Shown: piece by piece, positions 27,431 through 35,071 of the stretch
How the letters are laid out: each line of letters opens with the position of its first letter
How positions within the stretch are numbered: the first letter of the stretch is position 1
Source of the DNA: Marinifilaceae bacterium
GTDB lineage: Bacteria; Bacteroidota; Bacteroidia; Bacteroidales; Marinifilaceae
DNA length: 62,934 nucleotides
NCBI GenBank assembly: GCA_016936255.1
Contig: JAFGYE010000077.1
Span: 1 to 62,934, forward strand
Direction of reading: 5' to 3'
Notes under the pieces: model-generated
Seen by the model: only the letters and a program-made list of their open reading frames with translations
Told to the model about the DNA's origin: nothing
Database searches by the model: none
Program-made: the position numbers and the translations under genes

Positions 27431-28279
27431 TTAAAGAACAATGTTTTGACTGATATCTAATGCAGTTACAGAATGGGTAAGAGCACCAATTGAAATAAAG
27501 TCAACACCGGTTTTAGCAACTCCGGCAATCCTGCTTAAATTCATATTTCCCGATGCTTCAACCAAAGCTCTGCCATCAATAAAGTCAACAGCTTCTTTCA
27601 TTAATTCATTACTCATATTATCGAGCATGATGATATCTGCGCCTGCAGTAACAGCTTCTTTAACTTCATCTAAGTTTGTTGTTTCTACCTCCACTTTAAT
27701 ATCCGAAGGAATGGCTTTGCGAACCTGTTCAACAGCGGAGGCAATGCTGCCGGCAACCTTAATGTGATTGTCTTTAATCATTACCATATCATATAAACCA
27801 ATGCGATGATTGGTTCCTCCGCCCATTTTAACTGCATATTTATCAAATGTCCGTAGCCCGGGAACTGTTTTTCTGGTATCCAATATCTTCACCTTTGTGC
27901 CTTTTGTCTCGGCAACGTATTTAGCTGTTTCGGTAGCAATTCCCGACATTCTTTGCAGTAAATTCAAGGCTAGTCTTTCACCGGTTAAAAGAGCCCTGAA
28001 TGTTCCATTTATTTCCAGAATAACATCACCTTTTGATACCCGCTCACCATCTTTAAATTGAGGATTCCATTTTAGATTTGCATCCAACTTTCGAAATACC
28101 ATTTCGGCAATATCCAAACCTGCTATTATCCCATCAGCTTTAGCAGTCATACTTGCTGTGGCTAAAGTATTCTCGGGTACTATATTATTTGTGGTAATAT
28201 CACCACTTCCTATGTCTTCTTGAAAAGCATGATTAATGATGAGTTCAATTTCCTGAACATTAAATCCTGATTCTTTCAT
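27431..28279 (-). CDS. nadC: Nicotinate-nucleotide pyrophosphorylase (carboxylating)
   Basis: Quinolinate phosphoribosyltransferase of 282 residues, the third step of de novo NAD synthesis: quinolinate plus PRPP gives nicotinate mononucleotide, CO2 and pyrophosphate. Signature runs: EDIGSGDITTNNIV near the start, NLLQRMSGIAT, LDTRKTVPGLRTFDKYAVKMGGG (Arg, Lys and His contacts), and the (beta/alpha) barrel end with EVETTNLDEV, IMLDNMSNE and EASGNMN. It lies 10 bp downstream of nadB and is clearly co-transcribed. nadA is not in the window. Confidence 0.96.
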   Translation of the reverse strand: MKESGFNVQEIELIINHAFQEDIGSGDITTNNIVPENTLATASMTAKADGIIAGLDIAEMVFRKLDANLKWNPQFKDGERVSKGDVILEINGTFRALLTGERLALNLLQRMSGIATETAKYVAETKGTKVKILDTRKTVPGLRTFDKYAVKMGGGTNHRIGLYDMVMIKDNHIKVAGSIASAVEQVRKAIPSDIKVEVETTNLDEVKEAVTAGADIIMLDNMSNELMKEAVDFIDGRALVEASGNMNLSRIAGVAKTGVDFISIGALTHSVTALDISQNIVL

Positions 28280-28289
28280 ATGTGATAAT

Positions 28290-29873
28290 TTAATCTTGAG
28301 ATCGGCGATCTACAGGAACAAAATAAATTTCTTTATTGATTTGTTGAATTGAGTGAGTAAGGAATCTTGATTTTTCTTTCGGGAAATCTTCTCTGAAATG
28401 GCCACCGCGACTCTCTTGTCTGGATAAAGCAGCCGTTGAGAGTAATTTACATACCCGAATAATATTTTGCAAACGAACGCTGTAATATTCATAATTTTCG
28501 AAAGGGAAACTATTTTCGATCGATTCTAAAAGTGAAATAACTTCTGTCAATTCTTTTTGGTTTCGCACGATTCCAGCCTTCAAATTCATCTCATTTGCAA
28601 TTTCATTGCTGTGATTTAGAAATGATTGTTCGAGTTTTGTATTGACATGCATCCGGGTTTGATTCAACGGAAAAGAATCTTTAACCAAAGAAGTTTTTCT
28701 GGCATGATCGATAGCTCTCTTACCAAAAACCAAACACTCAAGCAATGAGTTTGAAGCAAGTCTGTTGGCGCCCATAACTCCTGATGAAGCTATTTCCCCA
28801 CAGGCATACAGTCGCGATATATTGGTTTCAGCGTGTATTCCGGTTTTAATTCCTCCAACCATATAATGCGCCGCAGGAGCAATTGGAATTTCCTGAGTCA
28901 TATCAACGCCTGAAGATTCGCAATTTTTATTAATAGACGGGAACCGATTTTTTATTTTCTCTCCATCAAGATGTTTAAGGCTAAGAATCACATGATTGCT
29001 TTGACTTTGTTTCATCTGATTGAAAATGGACCGGGCAACGATATCTCGGGGAGCTAATTCGGCCAAAGGATGAATTGCCGACATAAACCGTTCTCCTTTT
29101 GAATTTATAAGATGAGCACCTTCACCACGAACAGCTTCGCTAATCAGAAATGTATATCCTTCCTTTGAATAAAACGAACTGGGATGAAACTGAATGAATT
29201 CCATATCCGCTACTGTAGCACCGGCCTTATAAGCCAGGTTGATTCCATCGCCAACTGTAGTGTGCGGGTTTGTTGTTCTTTGATAGACAGCAGAAGCTCC
29301 GCCCGAAGCAAGAATTGTATTCTTAGCTTCAATTAGGAGATTGGTATTGTTGGTGATATTGTAGCTTTTTGCTCCGGCACAAATTTTATTTTCAACAAGC
29401 AATTCAAAAACCATATGGTTTTCAAATATTTCTATATTGGGATTATTCACTACCTGTTTAATCAAAAAAAGAGTCATTTCTTTTCCTGTTGAATCACCAC
29501 CGGCATGAAGAATCCGCCTTCGGTGATGCCCTCCTTCAAGTCCCAAAGCCAGTTTGCCGTTCTCTTTATCGAATTGCATGCCCAAATCGATTATATCCTG
29601 AATACGATCCGGCCCCTCGTTAACGAGAATTTCCACAGGAATAAGGTCACACAAACCACGACCTGCGGTTAAAGTATCTTCTAAATGATATTGAGGAAAA
29701 TCTTCAGGATCGGTAACAGCAGCAATGCCTCCTTGTGCGTAGTAAGAATTGCTAACATCAATCTTCGATTTTGTTAAAATGGCAACTTTCCCAAAGCGGG
29801 AAGCATAGTAGGCTGAATATAAACCAGCCAGTCCACTTCCGATTACTAAATAATCGAACTGTTTGTGTAGCAT
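28290..29873 (-). CDS. nadB: L-aspartate oxidase
   Basis: A 527-residue FAD enzyme that oxidises L-aspartate to iminoaspartate, the first step of NAD synthesis. The N-terminal Rossmann motif VIGSGLAGLYSAYYAS binds FAD. NSYYAQGGIAAV, EGGHHRRRILHAGGDSTGKEM, EFIQFHPSSFY and GAHLINSKGERFM are typical of the NadB branch of the succinate dehydrogenase flavoprotein family. The helical C-terminal domain is present. It forms an operon with nadC. A TAATTTTG -7-like box lies at 29926-29933 on the minus strand. Confidence 0.95.
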   Translation of the reverse strand: MLHKQFDYLVIGSGLAGLYSAYYASRFGKVAILTKSKIDVSNSYYAQGGIAAVTDPEDFPQYHLEDTLTAGRGLCDLIPVEILVNEGPDRIQDIIDLGMQFDKENGKLALGLEGGHHRRRILHAGGDSTGKEMTLFLIKQVVNNPNIEIFENHMVFELLVENKICAGAKSYNITNNTNLLIEAKNTILASGGASAVYQRTTNPHTTVGDGINLAYKAGATVADMEFIQFHPSSFYSKEGYTFLISEAVRGEGAHLINSKGERFMSAIHPLAELAPRDIVARSIFNQMKQSQSNHVILSLKHLDGEKIKNRFPSINKNCESSGVDMTQEIPIAPAAHYMVGGIKTGIHAETNISRLYACGEIASSGVMGANRLASNSLLECLVFGKRAIDHARKTSLVKDSFPLNQTRMHVNTKLEQSFLNHSNEIANEMNLKAGIVRNQKELTEVISLLESIENSFPFENYEYYSVRLQNIIRVCKLLSTAALSRQESRGGHFREDFPKEKSRFLTHSIQQINKEIYFVPVDRRSQD

Positions 29874-30014
29874 TATTAAAAATCTTGGTTCGTGCGAAAT
29901 TAGGGAATTTCATTTTATTTCGTTGCAAAATTATACGAATTTTAAAGAACAGGAATAGTATTCGTTGATTTTTTGTGTGATAATGCTCTTTTAAGATACA
30001 TGAAAAGCTAAAAA

Positions 30015-30041
30015 AGGCGGTAAATTGAGAATTTACCGCCT
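30015..30041 (-). terminator. Terminator of the trehalose synthase/phosphatase gene
   Basis: The stem GGCGGTAAATT / AATTTACCGCC (30016-30026 with 30030-30040) is followed on the minus strand by a U-run. Confidence 0.8.
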
Positions 30042-30056
30042 GCTATTAGCTTCTAA

Positions 30057-32264
30057 TTATTTAATGAATTCCGAAAGTAGTTTTCGAACCGAAGCAACAG
30101 ATTCAACTTTGTATTTTGCCGCTGTATTCTTAAGTCCAACTTTTATGGTATGTGATGATTCAGGAAGTTCACGGAACATGTATTCATCAGTCCAATCATC
30201 TCCAACAGCCATTACGAAATCAAAATTTTGGTTTTTAAGAAATTGCATCGCGGCAATTCCCTTGTTAATTCCACCGCTTTTCACCTCAATTACTTTATTG
30301 CCTTCTAATATTTCTAAGTTGTGATTGGCGATCATTGTGGTTAACTCGTCCCGAAGCTCATTTGCTCTAAGTTCTCCTTGTTCAGGTTCTGCTTTTCTGA
30401 AATGCCAAACCAGAGAATAATTTTTTTCTTCGATAAAAGACCCTGGTGTTTGGTCAACAAAGGTTTCTAAAGTAGGACGAATATTTGGTTTCCATATATC
30501 CGAAGCATTGCTTAGCATTTTCCACTCTTTTTGATTTTTTCTAAGCCAAACACCATGTTCAACAATCAAATTGATTTTGTGTCCGTCGAACCATTTCTCC
30601 AGACTATCTCTATCTCTGCCACTTATAATTGTAATCACATTACGAGGATCTTCTTCCAGTTTGAAAAGAATTTTATGAAGCTCTTCATCCGGTTTTGCAT
30701 CATTCGGGTTGGATCTGAAACCGGTTAACGTTCCGTCGTAATCAAGGAATATGGCTCTTTTTTCAGAAGAATGGTATTTCGAGCTAAGATTTTCCATGAT
30801 TTTACTATTGATTTTCTTCGCATAGAAGGAGTTTTGTATCTTCTCAACTTTTGATAAAGATTTTACAAACTCACTGGACCATTTGAAAACATCATATCGT
30901 TTTATTCTGTCCTGAAGAAAGATCATCCGTTCCCGTTGTTCATCAAGCGGCATGATTAAGGCCTGATTAATAGCGCTTGCAATTTCGTTACTATTGTTCG
31001 GGTTAATAATCAGAGCTTCCCCCATTTCTTTGGCAACCCCCGCCATCTCACTTAAAATGATAACCCCCGTTCTATTTGTTCTTGATGCAACATATTCTTT
31101 GGCAACCAGATTCATTCCATCGCGCACGGGTGTAACCAGAGCAACATCACATGAGCTGTATAATTCAATCAGGTTTTCGAAGGGTAACGAACGGTAAAAA
31201 TACCAAACAGGTGTGTAGTTAATGCTCCCGAATTTTCCATTTACAGTTCCCACCAATTCATCTACTTCTCTTTTAAGATTGATATAGTGTTCTACGGTTC
31301 CACGGGATGGTACCGCAAGCATTATAAGTGTTACTTTGCCAATAAATTCAGGATAATCTTCCAAGAATTTGGAGAAAGCCCGTAAACGGTTTGGAATTCC
31401 TTTCGAGTAATCCATTCGATCGATCGAGAGAATTAGCTTTCGTTCGGGTGAAACCATAAAATATTTTTCCAGCTCACGATGAAGCTTTGATTTTTCCTGA
31501 AGTGGTTTTTGAAATGTTTGAGTTGCAGCGTCTCTAAATTTATTGTAGTCAATTCCCATTGGAAAGGAATCAACAAGTATAATCCGGTCTTCGATGTGAA
31601 TTTGGTTGAATGAAATTTCATAACCCATTAAACGACGTACCGAACTGCAAAAATGTCTTTGATAATCGAAAGTGTGAAAGCCTATCAGATCAGCACCCAG
31701 CATACCTTTTATCAATTCTTTTCTCCAAGGCAAAATTCGAAAAACTTCAAACGAAGGAAAGGGGATGTGAAGAAAAAAACCAATGGTAACACCAGGTTTT
31801 TTCGATTTTATCATTTCAGGGACCAGCAATAGTTGATAGTCATGAATCCAAATTGTATCTCCTTCCTCTATGGTTTCCAGTGCTTTGTCAGCAAATTTTT
31901 GATTCACGCTTACAAAAGCATCCCACAGCTCGGGGGCATAATCAATGTATTGCGCAAAATAATGAAAGAGAGGCCAAATAGTCCGGTTACTAAAACCATC
32001 ATAGTACAAGTCTATTTCCTGTTTTGACAGATGAACAGATACACAATCTTCTTTTTGTAAATTCTCTTCGATTTTTGCAGTTAGCTGATCGTCAAGATCA
32101 TCGCTGGGAAGTCCCGGCCAGCCAATCCATTTTCCATTGTATTCTTTGTAAACCGACCTCATACCTGTTGCAAGCCCGCCAACACTCGGAATTAATTCGA
32201 TGTTGTCATTTTCTACGTTAATACTAAAAGGAAGTCTGTTGGAGACAATGTGAATTCTATTCAT
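30057..32264 (-). CDS. Bifunctional trehalose-6-phosphate synthase/phosphatase (OtsA-OtsB fusion)
   Basis: A 735-residue cytoplasmic fusion. Residues 1-475 are a GT20 trehalose-6-phosphate synthase: VSNRLPFS, GGLATGM, WIHDYQLLLVPEMI, FFLHIPFPSFEVFRILPWR, DRMDYSKGI and RDGMNLVAKEYVA. Residues about 500-735 are a HAD-type trehalose-6-phosphate phosphatase: DYDGT with nucleophile D508 and D510, ISGRDRDSLEKWF and GDDWTDEYMF. Together they would make trehalose from UDP-glucose and glucose-6-phosphate in one polypeptide. Such fusions are known in Bacteroidota and eukaryotes. It diverges from a GH15 gene across 101 bp that holds a palindrome. Trehalose would serve as osmolyte or reserve. Confidence 0.94.
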   Translation of the reverse strand: MNRIHIVSNRLPFSINVENDNIELIPSVGGLATGMRSVYKEYNGKWIGWPGLPSDDLDDQLTAKIEENLQKEDCVSVHLSKQEIDLYYDGFSNRTIWPLFHYFAQYIDYAPELWDAFVSVNQKFADKALETIEEGDTIWIHDYQLLLVPEMIKSKKPGVTIGFFLHIPFPSFEVFRILPWRKELIKGMLGADLIGFHTFDYQRHFCSSVRRLMGYEISFNQIHIEDRIILVDSFPMGIDYNKFRDAATQTFQKPLQEKSKLHRELEKYFMVSPERKLILSIDRMDYSKGIPNRLRAFSKFLEDYPEFIGKVTLIMLAVPSRGTVEHYINLKREVDELVGTVNGKFGSINYTPVWYFYRSLPFENLIELYSSCDVALVTPVRDGMNLVAKEYVASRTNRTGVIILSEMAGVAKEMGEALIINPNNSNEIASAINQALIMPLDEQRERMIFLQDRIKRYDVFKWSSEFVKSLSKVEKIQNSFYAKKINSKIMENLSSKYHSSEKRAIFLDYDGTLTGFRSNPNDAKPDEELHKILFKLEEDPRNVITIISGRDRDSLEKWFDGHKINLIVEHGVWLRKNQKEWKMLSNASDIWKPNIRPTLETFVDQTPGSFIEEKNYSLVWHFRKAEPEQGELRANELRDELTTMIANHNLEILEGNKVIEVKSGGINKGIAAMQFLKNQNFDFVMAVGDDWTDEYMFRELPESSHTIKVGLKNTAAKYKVESVASVRKLLSEFIK

Positions 32265-32307
32265 AAAAGGAAATTTAAATTTTGGTTTAAAAACAGTCTA
32301 AAGTCAT

Positions 32308-32325
32308 GGAAAATCTTTATTTTCC
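32308..32325. promoter_or_regulatory. Palindrome in the otsAB/GH15 divergent promoter region
   Basis: The inverted repeat GGAAAAT-CTTT-ATTTTCC lies near the middle of the 101-bp gap between divergent starts (32264 and 32366). The position fits an operator controlling one or both genes, but an RNA hairpin or chance is possible. Confidence 0.35.
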
Positions 32326-32365
32326 GAGGAGTTTTTATGGTTAAGCTCTAAAATAGCATTTTTTT

Positions 32366-34177
32366 ATGAGGAATTTAAATTACGGGGTAATAGGAAATTG
32401 TAGAAGTGCGGCACTGGTTTCGGAAAAGGGGTCGTTGGATTGGGTGTGTTTGCCACAATTTGATTCATCTTCGGCATTTGCTAAGTTGTTGGATAAGAGT
32501 AAGGGTGGGAGTTTTGAAATTTTGCCTGAGAGTGCAACAGATATAACGCAGGAGTACCGGAAAAATACAAATATTTTAAAAACACGTTTTGAGTGTGTCG
32601 ATGGAGTTTTTGAAGTATTGGATTTTATACCCAGATATGTGACAGAAAAAAATGATTACTACATGCCATCTGATGTGATTCGTTTTTTTCGATTGGTTTA
32701 TGGGAAACCAAAATTTCGTATTAAATACAATCCGCAACTCGATTATGCCCGAAATATTACAGAAAATAAAGTGTCGGGAGAGGAATATATCAAATCCTAT
32801 ACAGCATCAGGAAATTACGATTCCTTGTATTTGTATTCCAGTTTTAATTATTCCGATATATTGAATCAGGAAGTCATTGAATTGGAAAAAGATGGGTTTT
32901 GCCAGGTAAGCTACAATCAGAAATTGTTGGAACAAACACCCGACCGTATTTATTTGAAATTGCAGCGGACAAAAACATATTGGCTGAACTGGAGTGAAAA
33001 AACAAAAGTACTGCCGAAATACAACGAAGAAACCAATCGAAGTGCATTGGTTTTGAAATTATTAAGTTATCAGAAAAGTGGGGCGGTTCTGGCAGCATTA
33101 ACAACTTCTTTACCCGAAACAATTGGGGAAGTTAGAAATTGGGACTACCGCTTTTGCTGGATTCGCGATGGCTCTATGGTTGTTAAGATTCTCACCCAAT
33201 TGGGACATTATAATGTGGCAAAACGATACCTGAATTTTATTATGGATATCATTCCTGAGAAGAATGAGAAAATTCAGATCATGTATGGGATCAATGGTGA
33301 AAAAAAGCTTTCAGAATATGAATTGGATCACCTTGCAGGTTATGAAGGATCAAAACCGGTAAGGGTTGGGAATGCGGCCTACAAACAAAAGCAGAATGAT
33401 ATATATGGAATATTGCTGGATTTGATTCATCAGCATTTCGAAATGTTCGAAAATTCTCTCGACCATAGTGAGGAATTGTGGACCATTGTAAGAAGTATTG
33501 TGAAGGTTGTAGAGGAGAACTGGAAAAAACCGGATCGTGGAATTTGGGAAATCCGGGGCAAGAGTCTCCATTTTACTTTTAGTAAAGTGATGTGTTGGGT
33601 GGCTTTCGACCGGGCGGTTAAAATTGCAAGTCTTTTGAAGCGCGATTATTATGTAGGAAAGTGGACTGTTCTTCGGCATTCGGTGAAAGCAGATATCATG
33701 AAAAAGGCTTGGAGTGAAAAGAAACAGGCGTTCACCCAATTTTATGGCTCTGAGGATATGGATGCTTCGGTTTTGCTGATGGAAAGCTATGGTTTTATCA
33801 ATGCCACAGATGAGAAGTATAAATCGACAGTACTAACCATTCAAAACGAATTGGAACACGACGGTTTGATGTATCGTTATAAAAACAAGGACGATTTTGG
33901 GACGCCAAAGTCAGCCTTCACAATTTGTTCTTTCTGGTTAATCAACAGTTTGTATAAAATTGGCAGAAAGAAGGAGGCGAAAGAGAAATTTGATAAATTG
34001 CTTACTTACTCGAATCATCTTGGTTTGTTTGCTGAGGATATCGATTTTGTGTCGAAACGGATGCTTGGGAATTTCCCACAGGCCTATTCGCATTTGGCGA
34101 TAATCGAAACAGCTCTGAACTTTTCAAATACTAAAGCAGAGGACGAAGAGAGCCTTCTGGATCAATTGAATAGTTAA
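32366..34177 (+). CDS. Glycoside hydrolase family 15 protein (glucoamylase/trehalase-like)
   Basis: A 603-residue cytoplasmic enzyme without signal peptide. The N-terminal domain begins YGVIGNCRSAALVSEKGSLDWVCLPQFDSSSAFA, typical of the GH15 family. The (alpha/alpha)6 barrel carries NWDYRFCWIRDGSMV, RGIWEIRG (probable acid glutamate) and HLGLFAEDID (probable base, E557). GH15 includes glucoamylases, glucodextranases and bacterial trehalases. The divergent pairing with a trehalose synthase/phosphatase fusion favours a trehalose or alpha-glucan role, but this is inferred from context. Confidence 0.88.
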   Translation: MRNLNYGVIGNCRSAALVSEKGSLDWVCLPQFDSSSAFAKLLDKSKGGSFEILPESATDITQEYRKNTNILKTRFECVDGVFEVLDFIPRYVTEKNDYYMPSDVIRFFRLVYGKPKFRIKYNPQLDYARNITENKVSGEEYIKSYTASGNYDSLYLYSSFNYSDILNQEVIELEKDGFCQVSYNQKLLEQTPDRIYLKLQRTKTYWLNWSEKTKVLPKYNEETNRSALVLKLLSYQKSGAVLAALTTSLPETIGEVRNWDYRFCWIRDGSMVVKILTQLGHYNVAKRYLNFIMDIIPEKNEKIQIMYGINGEKKLSEYELDHLAGYEGSKPVRVGNAAYKQKQNDIYGILLDLIHQHFEMFENSLDHSEELWTIVRSIVKVVEENWKKPDRGIWEIRGKSLHFTFSKVMCWVAFDRAVKIASLLKRDYYVGKWTVLRHSVKADIMKKAWSEKKQAFTQFYGSEDMDASVLLMESYGFINATDEKYKSTVLTIQNELEHDGLMYRYKNKDDFGTPKSAFTICSFWLINSLYKIGRKKEAKEKFDKLLTYSNHLGLFAEDIDFVSKRMLGNFPQAYSHLAIIETALNFSNTKAEDEESLLDQLNS

Positions 34178-34198
34178 GAAAATTACAAATGATTGTTT

Positions 34199-34246
34199 GA
34201 ACAGCACCATATTGACATCGGTTATTTGGTGCTGTTCTTATTTTTT
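34199..34246 (+). terminator. Terminator of the GH15 gene
   Basis: The stem GAACAGCACCA / TGGTGCTGTTC (34199-34209 with 34227-34237) is followed by TTATTTTTT. Confidence 0.8.
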
Positions 34247-34249
34247 GAT

Positions 34250-34621
34250 TTAGCCTTTCAGTAAACTGATTACCTCTTTTAAGGTTTTGTTTTCGTTTTC
34301 GAGTAATTCGATTCTTTTTTTAAGGCCATCTACTTCTGCATCTATCTGAGATAGTTCCATGCCTTTTTCTACCGCCTTTTGTGATTGATTCTCTCTCTCG
34401 AGTCTATTCGCAATTTCCTGAAAAATATTTAATTCAAGAGCCTGACAGATACTCCATAGTCTGTTTACCTGAAGTGTTGATCTGTTCAGTTGTTGGTGAA
34501 GTGAAATAGGGCGGATATTAATTTTCATTGCTAACCAGCTTACCGTTAGGTTTCGTTTCGATAAGTTTTGTCGAATCATTCGGTGAATGCTAAACGGGAT
34601 TTTTTCTGATTTTGGGTTCAT
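34250..34621 (-). CDS. HTH protein with C-terminal leucine zipper; candidate binder of the 21-bp array
   Basis: A 123-residue putative DNA-binding protein. Residues about 10-72 look like a Cro/CI-type helix-turn-helix: SIHRMIRQNLSKRNL, TVSWLAMKINI, RPISLHQQLNRST and RLWSICQALELN as four helices. Residues 88-122 form a near-ideal coiled coil. The a positions are L90, V97, I104, N111 and I118; the d positions are I93, L100, L107, L114 and L121. An asparagine at an inner a position is the mark of parallel dimeric zippers of GCN4 type, so I predict a dimer. Its own upstream region, 123 bp from the start, contains a phased 21-bp repeat array with dyad-like units. Binding of that array is inference; the family is not one I can name. 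Confidence 0.75.
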   Translation of the reverse strand: MNPKSEKIPFSIHRMIRQNLSKRNLTVSWLAMKINIRPISLHQQLNRSTLQVNRLWSICQALELNIFQEIANRLERENQSQKAVEKGMELSQIDAEVDGLKKRIELLENENKTLKEVISLLKG

Positions 34622-34744
34622 GCGTATTTGGCGGGTTTAAAAATTAATATTCTTCCTGATTCAGTTCATCCGTTTCTTTTACAGAAATTGTAAACCTGAG
34701 AGCAAATATGCTTTCTACAAGTATAAAGTTAAACCTTATAAATA

Positions 34745-34975
34745 GTAAAATCAATAGTGTAGTAATGAAAATACATCCTTTAAGATGTATAAAACTTAAT
34801 AATTTAAGTAAGAAAGATATTCCGATATGTAAATTACCTACCTGAATAAGTAAAAAAGATAATTATAGATGTAAAAAACGTTTTATAGTAAGTAAAGTAC
34901 ATGGTAAAATATGTAAAAAGCATCGTATAAATAGTAAAATATATATCCGAAGATGTAAAATACGTATTAGGGGTA
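34745..34975. repeat. Degenerate tandem array, 11 units with exact 21-bp period
   Basis: Eleven consecutive units start at 34745, 34766, 34787, 34808, 34829, 34850, 34871, 34892, 34913, 34934 and 34955, with no insertion or deletion. Column consensus: positions 1-6 GTAAAA, 7-11 WACAT, then a variable stretch with T or C at 14 and mostly A at 17-18, ending in A/T. GT at 1-2 is kept in 10 of 11, A at 3 in 11 of 11 and T at 11 in 11 of 11. The flanking AT of the previous unit plus GTA, three A-rich bases and TAC form an imperfect dyad (clearest at 34892 and 34953-34965). The period equals two helical turns, so all sites face one side of the DNA. Stops in all examined frames argue against coding. 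Confidence 0.85.
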
Positions 34976-35020
34976 CATAGCGTCCAACTACGAAGCTTTT
35001 GTTGGTGACTGAGAAGAAAA

Positions 35021-35047
35021 AGAGCTTGCCGAATTACGACAAGCTCT
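35021..35047 (-). terminator. Terminator of the secreted Asp-box/PKD protein gene
   Basis: The stem AGAGCTTG / CAAGCTCT (35021-35028 with 35040-35047) is followed on the minus strand by TTTTTCTT. Confidence 0.75.
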
Positions 35048-35071
35048 CACTAAAATACCTGTTTGATCTTC

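Larger units (their letters stand above)
34622..35071. other. 450-bp intergenic region holding the repeat array
   Basis: From left to right: about 120 bp upstream of the HTH gene, with scattered GTAAAC/GTATAAA words (34690, 34721) that may be worn array units; the 21-bp array (34745-34975); an inverted repeat CCAAC/GTTGG (34984-34988 with 35001-35005); and the terminator of the next minus-strand gene. No coding frame is credible. Confidence 0.7.

Noticed and set aside
34745-34975. CRISPR array
   Set aside because: Period is only 21 bp, the constant part is about 11 bp and degenerate, and no cas gene is near.
34745-34975. Coding heptad repeat (21 bp equals seven codons)
   Set aside because: The minus-strand frame giving I/L-x-x-Y-V-F-Y-like heptads has stops in several units, and the other frames I examined are also broken.
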